Positions 31,592 to 44,030 of a DNA stretch of 64,000 nucleotides are shown here, piece by piece. The translations under genes and the position numbers were made by a program. Position 1 is the first letter of the stretch. Each line of letters begins with the position of its first letter. The notes under the pieces are model-generated. The model did not search any database. It was not told the origin of the DNA and saw only the letters and a list, made by a program, of their open reading frames with translations. Origin of the DNA: Musa acuminata AAA Group (lineage: Eukaryota; Streptophyta; Magnoliopsida; Zingiberales; Musaceae); the NCBI RefSeq assembly GCF_036884655.1, contig NC_088345.1, forward strand, positions 26,081,501-26,145,500, in the 5' to 3' direction.

Positions 31592-33095
31592 AAATCTGCG
31601 AAACTTAAAACTGCGTATAGAGTAGATTGTGTTACCTAGGGAGATCATATATCCCTGAATCCTTGCAGATCTCTAGGAAAAGGTAAAGAAGGTCAAGCGT
31701 CCTCCTCTCTAGCGGTGATCCACACAGTAGGGCTATGATGACACTCCTCAAAACTTCAGACCTACTCTGAGGTGGAGAGGGGGAGGAGAAAAGGAGAGGT
31801 AAGCAAAAGCTCTAGCCTATGAACCACTGAATCCCTCCTATTTATAGAGGTCCCTTGTCAAACCCTAATGGATCCTCCCCTATTGGGTATTGGATCTGCA
31901 TTCAATTACTCAAGGCTCTTAGATTAGTGGATCTCTAGCAAATATTCTCTCATGGGCTTTTATTAGATCTTGTCAATAGGATCCAATAATTCAGGGGCTT
32001 ACTGGATATCCAATAAGATAGGGGCTCTGGTGGATATCTTATATATGAACCTCTACTTATCGTAATGCCTACCATATGTGTGTAACCCTCTAACCCCAAT
32101 ATCGAGCTGGCCATGAGTCATACTTGTCAAAACTCCTTCTAGCTCAGTGAATTATTATCTCCATAATAATTCACTCAACTCATCGAATACGGACGTACTA
32201 GGCCACTACGCCATAGTCCCTAGATGATATAGGGAAATCCAATCAATTGGACTTGTCGGTCCTCAGTTACCATGTGTACCTATAGTCCCTCATCCATCTA
32301 ATATCCCAGAGACCATATACCGAGTATGGTGCTGTCAGACCCATATGGTTTCTACTCGAGTCTTGCTCTAATCGGATTCTCCCGGAGAACTCTTTCCCTC
32401 ACAATCCGAATGACCCTAGCTAGGGATTTATCTGAGTAAGAACACATGGGATATTCCTCTTATTATATCGAGAGTGAATGATCCTCTATCGATACTCAAT
32501 AGCCCTCTCTCGTAAGGTCAACTGTCACTCCTAATGACCGGATGTACTAGATCTGGGACATCCAAACTTATAAATCTGGTATCAAAGAATGGAGCACTCA
32601 TATAAGATATCCTTTGTATCTTAAGTCTAAGGACTAGATATACCACTAGGACTATAGAATCGCTGTATGATAATAAGGCATCATCAACCATCCAACATTC
32701 CGTAAGCGGATCAATCAGTGAACTTATTCTCTAATGAGCACTTGTACTATATCCCTAGTGTCCCCACATAAGTAGCTATGAGACCAATTGCATCCATCGT
32801 ATGGATAGGTATACAGCACACTAGTCTATCTGGTTATCTCAATGTCCCTCGCGAGTAACCTATGACCGAGATTATTTAGCATCTATGTTTAAAGGTGAAT
32901 CGGTCTCATTATCGTGATCTCATCACAATTCGATTCCCATTATATAAATCCAAGGTCATCACAATATATACATGTATATATGCAATAGTCAATATAAAAT
33001 GATGAATACCAAAATATAATTAGCAAAAATGATTCCATGTCAAGTCACACGTGCATCAGTCACGTGATTGGCTTACTGGGCACCTATGATTAGCA
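31592..33095 (-). mobile_element. rest of the left (3') LTR of F2-C
   Basis: It continues from 13698 after the F2-A insertion and ends CCTATGATTAGCA, next to the polypurine-tract complement ATCTCCCACTTGACC. Relative to the F2-A LTRs it has an extra ~110-bp stretch near 31905-32020 (CCAATAAT and GGGCTTATTGGAT-type words). The right LTR at 59443-59560 has this stretch too. Confidence 0.88.
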
Positions 33096-33107
33096 ATCTC
33101 CCACTTG

Positions 33108-35885
33108 ACCTAATGCCAATCACCTATATGTCTGATCCCCATCAAAGCCCTATGACGCTCAAAGACAATCTGAGACAATGACTTTATCAATTGATCTATA
33201 ATGTTATCTTTAGATGGAACTTTTTCCACTACTACATCTCTTTGAGTCATGATCTCTCTAATAAGTTGGAACCTCCTAAGAACACTTCTAATAAGACCCC
33301 GGTTTCCTTATTTGAGTAATCGCCCTGTAATTGTCGTAATATAAGGGAATCAACTCCTTGCTGCTTAGCATGACTCCCAGATCTGTGATGAACTTATTCA
33401 TCCAAACTCCCTCTTTTACTACCTCTACTACATCAATGTACTCAGCCTCTATGGTTGAGTCAACAGTAGTATCTTTCTTGGAACTCTTACAGTATACTAC
33501 TCCTCCATTCAAGGTGTACACACACCCCGAATTTGACTTGCTATCATCGACATCAGATTGAAAAATCGAGTCTATATAGCCTTCAACCCTAAGGCTATTA
33601 CCTCTATATACTAGTAATAGATCCTTAGTCCTTCTCAAGTACTCAAGGATTCACTTTACTGCTTTTCAATGCTCCAAGCCTGGATCTGCCTGATACCTAC
33701 TTGTGACACTCAAAGTATGCACTATATCAGACCTGGTACATAACATGGCATATATGATAGACCCTATTGCTGATGCATAGGGTATCCTATCCATGTTTGC
33801 CTTTTCTTCAGGAGTCTTTGGGGACATACTCTCAGAAAGTGATATCCCATGTCTCATCGGTATGAGACCTCTCTTGAAATTTTCTATAACAAACCTTTTG
33901 ATAATGGTGTCTATATACCAGGACTGGGACAAGCTAAGCATCCTCTTGGATCTATCTCTATAGATCTGAATCTTTAAGATATAGGATGCTTCCCCTAAGT
34001 CCTTCATGAATATGTGTCTAGATAACCAAGTCTTTATTATGGATAGCATTCCTACATCATTCCCAATAATTAGGATGTCGTCCACATATAACACCAAAAA
34101 GGTGATAGTGCTCCCACTTACCTTCCTATACACACAGGGCTCATCTTCGTTCTTAACGAAGTCATAAGATCTGATTGCCTCATCAAATCTTATGTTCCAA
34201 CTTCGAGAAACTTGCTTTAGTCTATAAATAGATCTAAGCAACCTGCACACCTTATCTAGGTAGTCCTTGGACACGAATCCCTCAGGTTGTATCATATACA
34301 CCTCCTTCTCGAGATTCCCATTGAGGAATGTGGTTTTCACATCCATCATAGTGTGCTAAAATAGTCAATAGAATTCGGATGGATTTTAGCATTGCTACGG
34401 GTGAGAAGGTTTCGTCATAGTCAATACCTTACCTTTGACGATACCCCTTAGCCATTAGCCTTGCTTTATAGGTCTCTACCTTTCTATCTATTCCGATCTT
34501 TTTCTTAATGATCCACTTGTAACTGATGGGTACAATACCTTCGGGCACATCAACTAGGTTCCAAACCTTGTTGGAGTATATAAAATCAATCTCAGAATTC
34601 ATGACTTCTTACCACTTCCTAGAGTCTATACTCATAATAGCCTCCTCGTAGGTCTAAGGATCAATATCCTCAACATCCTCTCCTCTAATATGTCCCACAT
34701 ATCTCTTCGGTGGATGGGATACTCTACCAGACCTATGTAAAGTTGGAACTTATGTGTTAGGTGCCTGAACAGACTCGGGCTATAGAGTGGTGCTTGAGCT
34801 AGGTTCTCCAATCTCGCTTAACTCTATCATGCTCCCATTGTCTCTGTCAAGAATGTGTTCCTTCTCAAGGAACACTACTTTCTTAGCTACAAAGACCTTT
34901 TGGTCCTCGAGATGATAAAAATAATACCCACAAGTTACCTTGCGGTATCGCACGAACTTGCACTGCTCCATCCTCGATTCTAACTTATTGGGGTTGTGTC
35001 TTTTAACGTGGGCAGGGCAGCCCCAAATCTTAACAACCTTAAGATTAGGCTTCTTCCCTTTCCATATCTCATATGGTGTAGACACTATCGACTTAATTGG
35101 AACTCTGTTCAGAAGGTAAGCTGTAGTCTCTATGGCATATCCCTAGAATGAGATGGGTAGGTCAGCGAAAATTAACATGGACTGTACCATGTCTAATAGC
35201 GTACAATTCCTCCTTTCAAACACACATTGAGCTGAGGTGTATAAGGAGGTATCCATTGGGATAATATCCCATGGTCCTTGAGGAACTAGGTGAACTCTAT
35301 AATTAAGTACTCATCTCCTCGATCTGATCGAAGAGTCTTGATACTCTTTCCAATCTGGTTCTCCACTTCATTCTTATACTCTTTGAATTTCTCAAAAGCC
35401 TCGGACTTATACTTCATTAAGTATACATATCCATACCTTGAGAAATCATCAGTGAAGATAATGAAGTAGGAGTAACCACTAATGACATGAGTTGACAAGG
35501 GTCCACATACATCACTATGTATGAGTTCCAACAGCTTAGTGGCTCTCTCTCCAATTCTACTAAATGGAGAGATGGTCATTTTTCTACGAAGACAAGGCTC
35601 GTAAGTTACATAAGACTAATAGTCGAATGAATCTCGATATCCATCCTTTAGTAATTTTTGAATCCTTCCCTCATGGATGTGACCTAGCTTACAATGCCAT
35701 AAGTATGAATTGTTCACCTCATCTCGTTTCCTCTTAGACACACTTACATTCATGATATGTGGAGTAGTGTCTAGCATAAACAAACTATTATTTAAAGATT
35801 CTTACACCAATCTCCTAGGCTTTGCTAGAATTTGTAACGAATTACAAATATAATAAGCACTACCGGTATCCAATGCTTATGTGTT
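33108..35885 (-). pseudogene. F2-C pol: protease to RNase H
   Basis: The minus strand carries the full domain order with decay. Protease D-T-G is kept at 35862-35870, unlike F2-A. Integrase parts lie at 35579-35286 (HSDVCGP, TLRSDRGDEY) and 35085-34780 (STPYEIWKGKKP). The RT at 34349-33666 has YVDDILIIGND and SMSPKTPEEKANMD. RNase H at 33638-33288 has VYTLNGG and STIEAEYI. The parts are separated by stops and frameshifts. The conserved MDVKTxFLNG motif has lost upstream residues through a small deletion near 34349. Non-functional. Confidence 0.87.
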
Positions 35886-35893
35886 ATCATAAG
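35885..35893. repeat. 9-bp direct repeat TATCATAAG flanking insert X (second copy 38051-38059)
   Basis: The repeat flanks X exactly. F2-A has no counterpart of X at the matching site near 27445. Nine bases is longer than the 5 bp of the LTR elements here. Confidence 0.65.
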
Positions 35894-38050
35894 TAATCAC
35901 ATCAAAAATTTAAGTTAGGAATTGATTTTCTTTCCTTACTTGTTATTATAATTTAAGGAAATCTTAATCTACTTCCTTGTTTGTTGATATGAATTAAGGA
36001 AATAACTAGTAAGTATTCCAAATATGATGATATCATATTTGTTAGTATATTAAATGAAAATAATTTATATTAAAAAAATATAAAAATTAAAATTTATTTC
36101 TCTTAATAGAGGCTCACCTCCTCCTATTTAAAGGGAGGGATTTCTCTCCTTCGTTCCTCACCTACTCGAGCTTGGCAGCGGGAGGAACGAGGAGTTACAC
36201 CCTATTGATAAGAGAATGAGGAGTTACACCCTGTTGACAAGAGGTAGGTTTCCCTGCCTTTCTTAAATTTAAAAGTTTTAGTTTTTATTTTGATTCTTGA
36301 ATGTTGAAAGCTTTTAGTTTGAAAAAAAAAAATTGTTTATCAATTCTTTAAATGTTAATTTTTTTATTATTACATTAAAGCAATCACTTGTATAATGTTG
36401 ACCCATGATTAAGTTTTTATTGTAGATTTAAAGATGTTAAATATTTATATGTTTTATCTAATATTTCCTGATACTACTGTTTATCTTTAATCTTATCTGG
36501 ATTAAAATATTATTAGATTAAAATATGTTATCTAAAATCTTTTGTGATATTCATTAATTTGAAATTTAAAATATGCTACTCTGAATGATTTAGAATTTGA
36601 TTAGAATATGTTGAAATTTTATATGTATTGAAAGCATGATTTTTATGTGAATTTAGAAGGTTATTTCATTATATTAAAGTTTATATCTTTTAATGTATAA
36701 TGATTTTCATTTAAATTAGAATGTTATTTCCTTGTTTTAAAGCTTATCTCCTTGTCTATCATTAAATGTGTTATTATGTTTTTTGTTTATATTGCTAATG
36801 AATATATGTTGCGGTATGAAATTATATATTATTTGGATTGAAATTGCTCACAGGCCAAGCCCAACCCATAAGTCAGGCCACAGCCTATTGGATAGGCCTA
36901 ATCAGATTAGGCTTAGCCCGTAGGCCAGGCCCAACCCACGGATCAAGCTTTGGCCCGTAGGCTAACCCAGCCTAACCATCATGGGCGGTCACATGCGATG
37001 CACATGACCAGTCCATGGGCCAAGGCTGGGCCAGCTTTGTGTGATGCATGCCCAGTCATATATAATGCACATGACTAGTAGATGAGCTAGCTTAATCTAG
37101 CTCAATATTATTGTTGGATTTGAGCCCAAGTATTGATTGAACTAAATTAGGCTTGATTAGTCTAGATCAATTCAGGGTGATTCCAAATTGATTGACTTAT
37201 TCAAGTTAGTTTAACCTAAATTGAACCTAATCTAATCCAAATTATACTAGTCTAGGGTGGTTTCAGACCAGTTAAATAAGGATTAGAGATCGGTTCAGTT
37301 AGGTCCTAGTAAATTGAGTTCATTTGGATCAATTGAACTAGAGTTCAAGTCATTTGAGGGCTAATTTGTATTATTTGGTATTGATGATATTTGAAAGAAA
37401 TGTTTAAATATGTTATTTCATCCCTATATGGACATGACTAATGTAAGATTATGTTCTTTCCCTGCCAAGGGCAGGTAGGGCGATTCCCTTCGGGGATTAG
37501 TGGGCCGTCAGACGTGGCGGTTGGACGGTTCCTCCATCCGCTGTTGGGAGGAACGTGTCCCCGCTTTGGCGGGTGTGAGACACCACTCCATCCACTGTTT
37601 TAAGTGTGATATGTGTTTGCCTCCATCCGCTGTTGGGAGAACACAAACTCATCCCGTAGGATAAAGCCTCTCCATCCGCTGTTGGGGGAGTGCTCCTTCG
37701 GGTATTTGATATACGCCAATGGGATGATTGATTGAATTTTGATCATGTATTTATCTTGATTTAACTTTTGGGGTTCCTACTCAGCGTTACTGAATTTTCT
37801 TTGTTTTTGATTTTCAGAGCAGCCTCCCTCTAGTACTAAATCGGATTCCAATGGAGAGCGGACCTTCCTCTACCGCTAGGTAGAGCCACTAGGATGACTC
37901 TTGAAGTTAACATCACTATGTTTACTTTTCTATTTATAATTTGATAAATAAATGAATTGTAATAAATGGTTATAGATGATGAATAAAGTGATGTTTCTCT
38001 ATTTGGCCTGTTTGAAAATAAATAAATAAATAAAAAAATCCAGGATGTGA
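35894..38050. mobile_element. unclassified 2.16-kb insert X in F2-C
   Basis: There is no ORF of note. Short inverted ends share TCACATC (TAATCACATC at the left, GGATGTGA at the right). The left third is AT-rich. A ~27-bp duplication (GAGGAGTTACACCCT) lies at about 36189 and 36221. The word CTCCATCCGCTGTTGGGAG recurs at about 37531, 37621 and 37670, with a variant near 37586. A TATTTAAAGGG box is near 36136. It could be a solo LTR of a family not otherwise present, or a non-autonomous DNA transposon with 9-bp duplication (Mutator-like). The sequence does not decide. Confidence 0.5.
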
Positions 38051-38059
38051 TATCATAAG

Positions 38060-38373
38060 AGTAACAAATGAAGATTGATCATGAATGTACCAGAAGCTTC
38101 ACCAAGCTTATGTTTTGCCCTCTCTTCAAGGTACTCTTTGCAATTCCTCTTCCATTGCCCATCGTTCCTATAGTGCAAGCACTGGCCTTTGTCTTTTATC
38201 GGGTCTTTTATAGCAACCTTTGCTTTACCTGATCTGCCCTTGCCCTTGCCCTTGTTAAGAGACTTTTTATGCTTTTCTTTTCTTTCTGGTCTCACTAGTG
38301 TAGAGAACTGGCTTCTCCTTTTTGATAGTACTCTCTGCCTCCCTCAACATATTGAGGAGTTTCGGGAGAGTCA
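38060..38373 (-). pseudogene. F2-C gag, C-terminal part
   Basis: The minus strand reads the Lys-rich segment and a zinc knuckle that has lost two ligands (CLHYRNDGQWKRNC: second Cys is Tyr, His is Gln), then LEERAKHKLGEASGTF. It is cut at 38374-38378 by G1 and continues at 50080. Confidence 0.8.
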
Positions 38374-38378
38374 CCTTA
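38374..38378. repeat. TSD CCTTA of G1 (second copy 50075-50079)
   Basis: CCTTA flanks TGTAGCACCCC at 38379 and GGCGTGACA at 50074. The F2-C gag continues across it. Confidence 0.95.
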
Positions 38379-40069
38379 TGTAGCACCCCTCATTTTCGAA
38401 TTTTCGTATAAATTTTTGGTGATAATGCAAGCATCTATTTTAAATTGATAAAAGAAATAGAGTATGAATCAGAGGTAACTTATTTTTAAGATTTGGGAGA
38501 TCTGTTCAAAAAAAAAAAAAAAGAAAGAATCTGAGGACCTATATGTAAACCCTAAGGACCTAATCGTGAATATGATAAAAACAAGGACTAAACTACAAAA
38601 CACACAAAATGACAAATCCCACCGCTTAAGCCTCTCTGCCTTCATTCTTATGGAACCAGAGAAGGCAGCTACGGTGTGGAAGAACAGAGAAAGAAATAAA
38701 GAAGAAGAGAAAAGAAAGGGGGAAGAAGAAGAAGAAAAATTGGGGCTTTGTGGTTTCTTACTCAATCATCTCAATTGGGGGTCAAAATTCTCAAAGGCAA
38801 GTATTCTAACCCCATCCTATAGAAAATTAGTCTCTGTTTTTATGTTGTTTCAAAATAAATGGAAGGATTTCTAGTTAGAAACTGATATGTCTCTCCTTGG
38901 ACATAGAACCATGGATTCTGAATTTTTTTCGGTAAACTGACCCCTATATACGGTTCCGGCTATAATTTTTAGTACGAAATGCAGATTTGATTAGGACCTA
39001 GTTTGTTTGAAATTAGACTCTTATATCTTTCTTTTGACAAAATTTTTGAAGTATTTGAACACCGAATACTTACCCAAACGTCTATTTCAAATGAGCCTAT
39101 GGACGCTGCAAAACAGGGATTAAGATTTCTGACCTTTCGATACTAAAATGCCTATAACTCCCTGTTAGAAATTCCGATTTGTACCAAACTGATTTTATTT
39201 GAAACTAGACTTGAAAATATTTCCTATGATATATAGACTGAAAAATTTGAAATTCAAGGACCTATTCTGCTATCCGTTGATTCCGCCATATAAATTCTGC
39301 AAAACAGTGATTCAGTCTTTGACCTTTGGTCACTAAATCCATGGTAACTCCTTGTTGGAAATCATGATTCGTATGAAACTTATTTCATCAGAAAATAGAT
39401 TGATATATCTATCAATAGTAGCTTTCTTATGGGTATTGGAGCATAATTGATATTCTGAAGTATTTGTTCGATGTGCCACTTGAATTCTGTCAGAAATTGA
39501 GCTTTAGTCGATTTCGCGTATTCTGTTCCATTCCTTTGGATATTGAACTCATCTCCCCTTCTTATTTGAATTAAGCTAAATATGATTGCTTGTAATCCCT
39601 GTATCCCCTTGCTTTCATTTCATTCCAAATCTAAATACATTTGTGAGAGATTTGTTCCTTGCTTCGTATTGTCTCGAAAAGGCACATGTACGTTTTGTTG
39701 TTCCGCGTGTGCTTCCGATATATGCTACTTATTGTTAAACCTACCTTCTTGTACTCTGGTATTTGTGGGATTGTCTGGACCTTTGCCAGAAATGGTAAAG
39801 GGTATGTGCTTAGAGCCTGCGATGCTCTTCCGGCCCCCTTTGACTTCACCTAGACGTGGGTGGATGGATCTCCCAAACGTGGGAGACTTCTGTCTGGTGG
39901 TCATTCAGAAATGGATGAATCACAATTCTGTTTGAGATCCCACTACACCTTCTGTATGTTTGATATGATATCCAGAGCTTTGGTTATGTGTTTTTATACG
40001 TGCTTTGGATAAGAATGATATGAATGCAACGTCAAAGACGACGTTTGAGCTTCTGTTCGGTATGTGATA

Positions 40070-40235
40070 TTAATAAGCTCCGAAATGTTTCATTCATTGT
40101 TGATATGCTTTGAAATGTTCCATACGCTGTTGATATGCTCCGGAACATTTCATATGCCATTGATAAGCTCCGATATGTTTCATTTGTTATTGTTATGCTC
40201 CAAAACATTTCATTCGTTTCTGATATGCTCCAATT
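40070..40235 (+). repeat. imperfect ~36-bp tandem repeat in F3 LTRs
   Basis: About five units built on GATATGCTCCGAAATGTTTC plus CATTCGTTGTT-like sequence. They recur in the 3' LTR (49209-49372), in G3 in reverse complement (61048-61215), and in a more degenerate form in D (51520-51720 and 55300-55500). Confidence 0.8.
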
Positions 40236-40430
40236 ACTCTATGCTCCATTTGTTATGAATCAAATATGTTTTGAATGACAAGATACATATGATTTTGTAT
40301 CTAATGAAATGGTATCCTTGAGAATTCTTGTATTCTGCCTTGCATTATGATACCTTACTTGTTTGAAATTATTCCTTTTGTTCTGAATATGCTTGTCACT
40401 TGCTGAGCTGTTTTTAGCTCATTCCGTTGT

Positions 40431-40438
40431 TATATAAA
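40431..40438 (+). promoter_or_regulatory. candidate TATA box in G1 LTR
   Basis: TATATAAA at about four fifths of the LTR, kept in the 3' LTR near 49570. No start site can be read. Confidence 0.4.
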
Positions 40439-40939
40439 TCTTTCAGGTCAGCTTGTCACCATTTGAGATGTTTGATTTGGGCTGAGGCAGTGGATAGCTA
40501 TTCAGAATTATGGGCAAGTCTTGTTGGTTGTTGTGCTATTGTTGTATAAGCATATTTTGTATGTAATGAAATATTGTTGATGAATCGAAATGGATATACT
40601 GTGTAAAAGTGTTAGAAGATCTCTCTTATTTGAAATTTCAGAATGTTAAGTCTAATTTATGACGATATGAACTTGTGGTGAATAGTTGGAGTTCTGATTG
40701 TATAATTTATTTAGCTTGTGGATTTATAAATGTTGTTCATGTTTGTCAAGTTGGCTTGGGTTGCCATAAATGTGAATTATCGAGTGATGTGATATATGAT
40801 TATAAACTGCACAGGTTTTATAGATGTGAATTTGATAGAATGTTTTCAGTGTCCTCAAATGTTAGTTTGGATCATGGATTGGTTTGAGATGAAATTGTTT
40901 TAATATCTTGGATAATTTTTTGAGGGGGCGTGACAGAGG

Positions 40940-40955
40940 TGGTATCAAAGCATAG
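40940..40955 (+). promoter_or_regulatory. primer-binding site of G1
   Basis: TGGTATCAAAGCATAG starts four bases after the LTR. It differs by one base from the initiator-Met tRNA complement. Confidence 0.8.
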
Positions 40956-41489
40956 TTTGAGGATCACAGAAATATTTGATATGTTGACGTGTAAAATATA
41001 TTGAGGTCTAGTGAACTATAGTGATTGGTAGAAATTTTCTTTGATGTATTTTAGGAATCAAGGATGATGAGGTAATTTGGTCATCCTATTTCAATTGTTT
41101 CTGATTAATTAAATGGGATGAAAGGGTTGATCGAGGATACTAAATCAGAGTAGCGCAATGAAAGCATGGTGAACCTAATTTCATTGGTGGTAGAAAAATG
41201 GGTGATGAAAACAGAGAATATATTTGATGTACAAAATTGTTCTGATGATCAAAAGATTTCTTTTGCCGCCTTATATTGGAAGTAGAGGCTGATCATTAAT
41301 GGGATCAATGAAAAGAATTTTTGAAGATCAGTGGCAAGAATGATAAGGACAAGTTTACAAATAAAAATATGATTGAAAATGAATCAGAAAGTAATAACAA
41401 GAGGGTCAAGACCTTTGGATTTGAAATAGGAAGTCACCACAAAAGACTCAATCATGTGTGAATTATAAGTTAAATTATGAAACAAATTT
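40956..41489 (+). other. G1 leader and deleted gag region
   Basis: No open frame. Only ~530 bp separate the primer-binding site from the gag zinc knuckle, too little for a Tekay gag of several hundred residues. D has the corresponding sequence at 54141-54570, so the gag loss predates or is shared by both copies. Confidence 0.6.
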
Positions 41490-42463
41490 GTGTTTTGGGG
41501 GACTGGAGCCTGTTTTGCTTGTGGAAGGTTAGATCATCAATTAAGAGATTGCCCACTGAAAAGGAAGAAAGAGCCACTATCTCCTAGACCCTCAGCCCAT
41601 GCTAGAGTGTACGCTATCATTGAACAAGATTCTAAAGCTTCTAAATCAGTGGTGGAAGGTATTCTTCATGTTTATAAAAGAAATGCAAAAGTTTTGTTTG
41701 ATCCCGGCTCCAAATTATCTTTTGTTTCACAATACTTTGCTTGTCACTTGGATATTCTACCTAGACCCCTGGATTATATGTTATATGTAACAACTGCTGT
41801 TGGAGATTCATTGGCAACAAACTTGGTTTACCCATCTTGTTTGATCTCTATTGGAGAACACGAACTCTTTGCTGATTTAATTCTCCTAGAGATCCAAGGT
41901 TTTGATATTATACTTGGCATGGATTGGTTATCTTCTCATCACGCTAGTATTGATTGTTACAAAAAAAAAATAATTACTTTCTGCATACCAGATCAGCCTA
42001 TATTTTTCTTTGAGGGCATTAAGCATGATTTGCCTCCTTGCTTGATATCAGCACTTCAAGCTTATCATATTATGCAGAAAGGTTGTTTTTGTTATATGGT
42101 GTGTGTAAAGGAGCATTCAAATCAGGAAACCCACCTAGATGAAATTTCAGTGGTCAAAGAATTCCCTGATGTATTCCTAGATGACTTGCCTGGTTTACCT
42201 CTAGATAGAGAGGGTGAATTTGCTATTAATCTGGTCCCTAGTACAACCCCAATATCTAAGCCTCCCTACAGAATGGCACCACTGGAGCTAGAGGAATTAA
42301 AGAAGCAAATACAAGAATTATTAGATAAGGGTTTCATACGACCCAGTGTATCCCCATGGGGTGCTCCGGTACTATTAGTGAAGAAGAAGGATGAAACATT
42401 GAGGCTTTGTATTGATTATAGACAGTTGAATCAGGTGATCATAAAAAACAAGTATCCCATACC
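41490..42463 (+). pseudogene. G1 gag zinc knuckle, protease and RT N-terminus
   Basis: The frame reads the zinc knuckle [14 protein letters not shown] near its start, then the protease ([12 protein letters not shown], with D-P-G, and [16 protein letters not shown]), then RT ([65 protein letters not shown]). The frame is cut after KYPIP at 42463 by the solo F1 LTR and resumes in phase at 44886. The last ten or so codons up to 42500 are LTR sequence. Confidence 0.9.
42459..42463. repeat. TSD ATACC of the solo LTR (second copy 44881-44885)
   Basis: ATACC lies on both sides of the LTR termini. Removing the insert and one copy restores the RT frame of G1. Confidence 0.95.
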
Positions 42464-42605
42464 TGTTAGGATCGAGAGCACTAAGAAGGGGGGGGGGTGA
42501 ATTAGTGCAGCGGAAATCTTTCAGCGATTTAAAACCGAAAGCTGCGTTCGTCCGATAAAAACGATTTCGATGTAAAAGCCGATTCTAAGATTACTTAAGA
42601 TTAAG

Positions 42606-43066
42606 CGCAGTTTACGTCTAAGCACAGTTTACGTCTAAACTGAGTTTGCGTCTAAATACAGTTTGCGTCTAAACGTAGTTTTGCGTCTAAACACAGTTTT
42701 ACGTCTAAACGCAGTTTTGCGTCTAAACTCAGTTTACGTCTAAACGCAGTTTTACGTCTAAACGCAGTTTGCATCTAAAAGTAGTTTACATCTAAAGCAT
42801 AGTTTTATGTCTAAACACAATTTGTGCAGTTTGCGTCTAAACACAGTTTTGCGTCAAAACTCAGTTTACGTCTAAACGCAGTTTTACGTCTAAACGCAGT
42901 TTTACGTCTAAACGTAGTTTTACGTTTAAAAGAAGTTTACGTCTAAAACACAATTTTATGTTTAAACATAATTTGCGTAGTTTACGTTTAAACGTAGTTT
43001 TACGTCTAAACGCAGTTTGCGTCTAAACGCAGTTTTACGTCTAAACGTAGTTTGCGTCTAAAACAG
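42606..43066. repeat. 17-19-bp minisatellite in the solo LTR, about 25 units
   Basis: Head-to-tail units of consensus CGCAGTTTTACGTCTAAA, with T-run length changes and C/T or G/A changes. Long variants (AGTAGTTTACATCTAAAG) mark two higher-order blocks at about 42775-42835 and 42930-42985. LTR M has only about two units. Confidence 0.92.
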
Positions 43067-43667
43067 TTTCAAAGGGATCTAAACTTAGAAGCTAGTTCAT
43101 AAAAGCGCAGAAGACAGTTTTGCAGAATCAAAACACAAACGTAAGCTGATCGTACGAAAAACATAGATTTACATCTGAATGCAGATTCGAAAAGATCAGC
43201 ACTTAGAACTTATTCGTAAAGGCGTAGAGAGCAGTAGTTATGTAGGAGGTTTGCAGTAATGATAAGGTACTCGAAATAAAAGCAAACCAGAGATTTAGAG
43301 TGGTTCGGTCAGTCTTGACCTACTCCACTTTTGGCTTCCTCCTCCGACGAGGTCAACGACGTCAACTAGCTGCCTTCCTTCAATGGGCGATGGCCAACTG
43401 CCCTTTTACAGTTTCTCTCCTTTTGACGGGCTCAGGAGACAACCCTTACAGATCCTTTCTCTCCTCTCTTTACAACTCAAGACTTGAAGAACAAAAAGAG
43501 GAGAACTTTTGGACTTTACACAAATTTGAGCTCTTAGAATCACAGAAAAGATCAAGAATTCGATGTGGATCTGTTGCTATTTCTGTGCTGAATGGGAGGG
43601 GTATTTATAGGCCCCAACCCAGTTCAAATTTGGAGCTCAAAACGATCAAATCCCGGAATTCCGGGAT

Positions 43668-44030
43668 CAGGCGGTTGCACCTCCTGACTAGAGAGGTTGC
43701 ACCGCCTGGCAGAGCTCGGAGACTGAGCCCAGGCGGTTGCACCTCTCTGTCAGGGGCGGTTGCACCACTTGAGTCTGGCTCGGAGACTGAGCCCCAGGCG
43801 GTGCCACCTCCTGACTGAGGCGGTTGCACCTCTCCTGCCAGAGCTCGAAGACCGAGCTCAGGCGGTGCTACCTCTGTCAAGAGAGGTTGCACCGCCCAGT
43901 CTCGCTCGGAGACTGAGCCCAGGCGGTGCCATCTCCTGCCTGGGGCGGTTGCACCGCCCAGCTTCGCTAGGAGATCCTCTCCTGGGCGGTGCCACCTCCA
44001 ACCCTGGCGGTGCCACCTCTTTCACTATTT
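43668..44030 (-). repeat. palindrome array in the solo LTR
   Basis: About a dozen GGCGGTTGCACC and GGCGGTGCCACC-type copies separated by CTCGGAGACTGAGCCC spacers, as in LTR M. Confidence 0.8.

Larger units (their letters stand above)
38379..40935 (+). mobile_element. 5' LTR of G1
   Basis: 2,557 bp, TGTAGCACCCC...GGGGGCGTGACA. A purine tract GAAGAAGAGAAAAG lies near 38700, a TATATAAA box at 40431-40438, and tandem ~36-bp repeats at 40070-40235. It is noticeably more diverged from its partner LTR than the N pair is. Confidence 0.92.

Noticed and set aside
39582..39935. 117-codon Cys-rich ORF (related ones at 48721, 51892, 55672, 61430)
   Set aside because: It is found only in F3 LTRs, on whichever strand the LTR lies, with variable ends. 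It lies in U3/R and shows no known domain. Chance open frame in a repeated sequence.
42606..43066. Regular repeat array as CRISPR
   Set aside because: The units are contiguous without unique spacers, in a plant LTR. It is a minisatellite.
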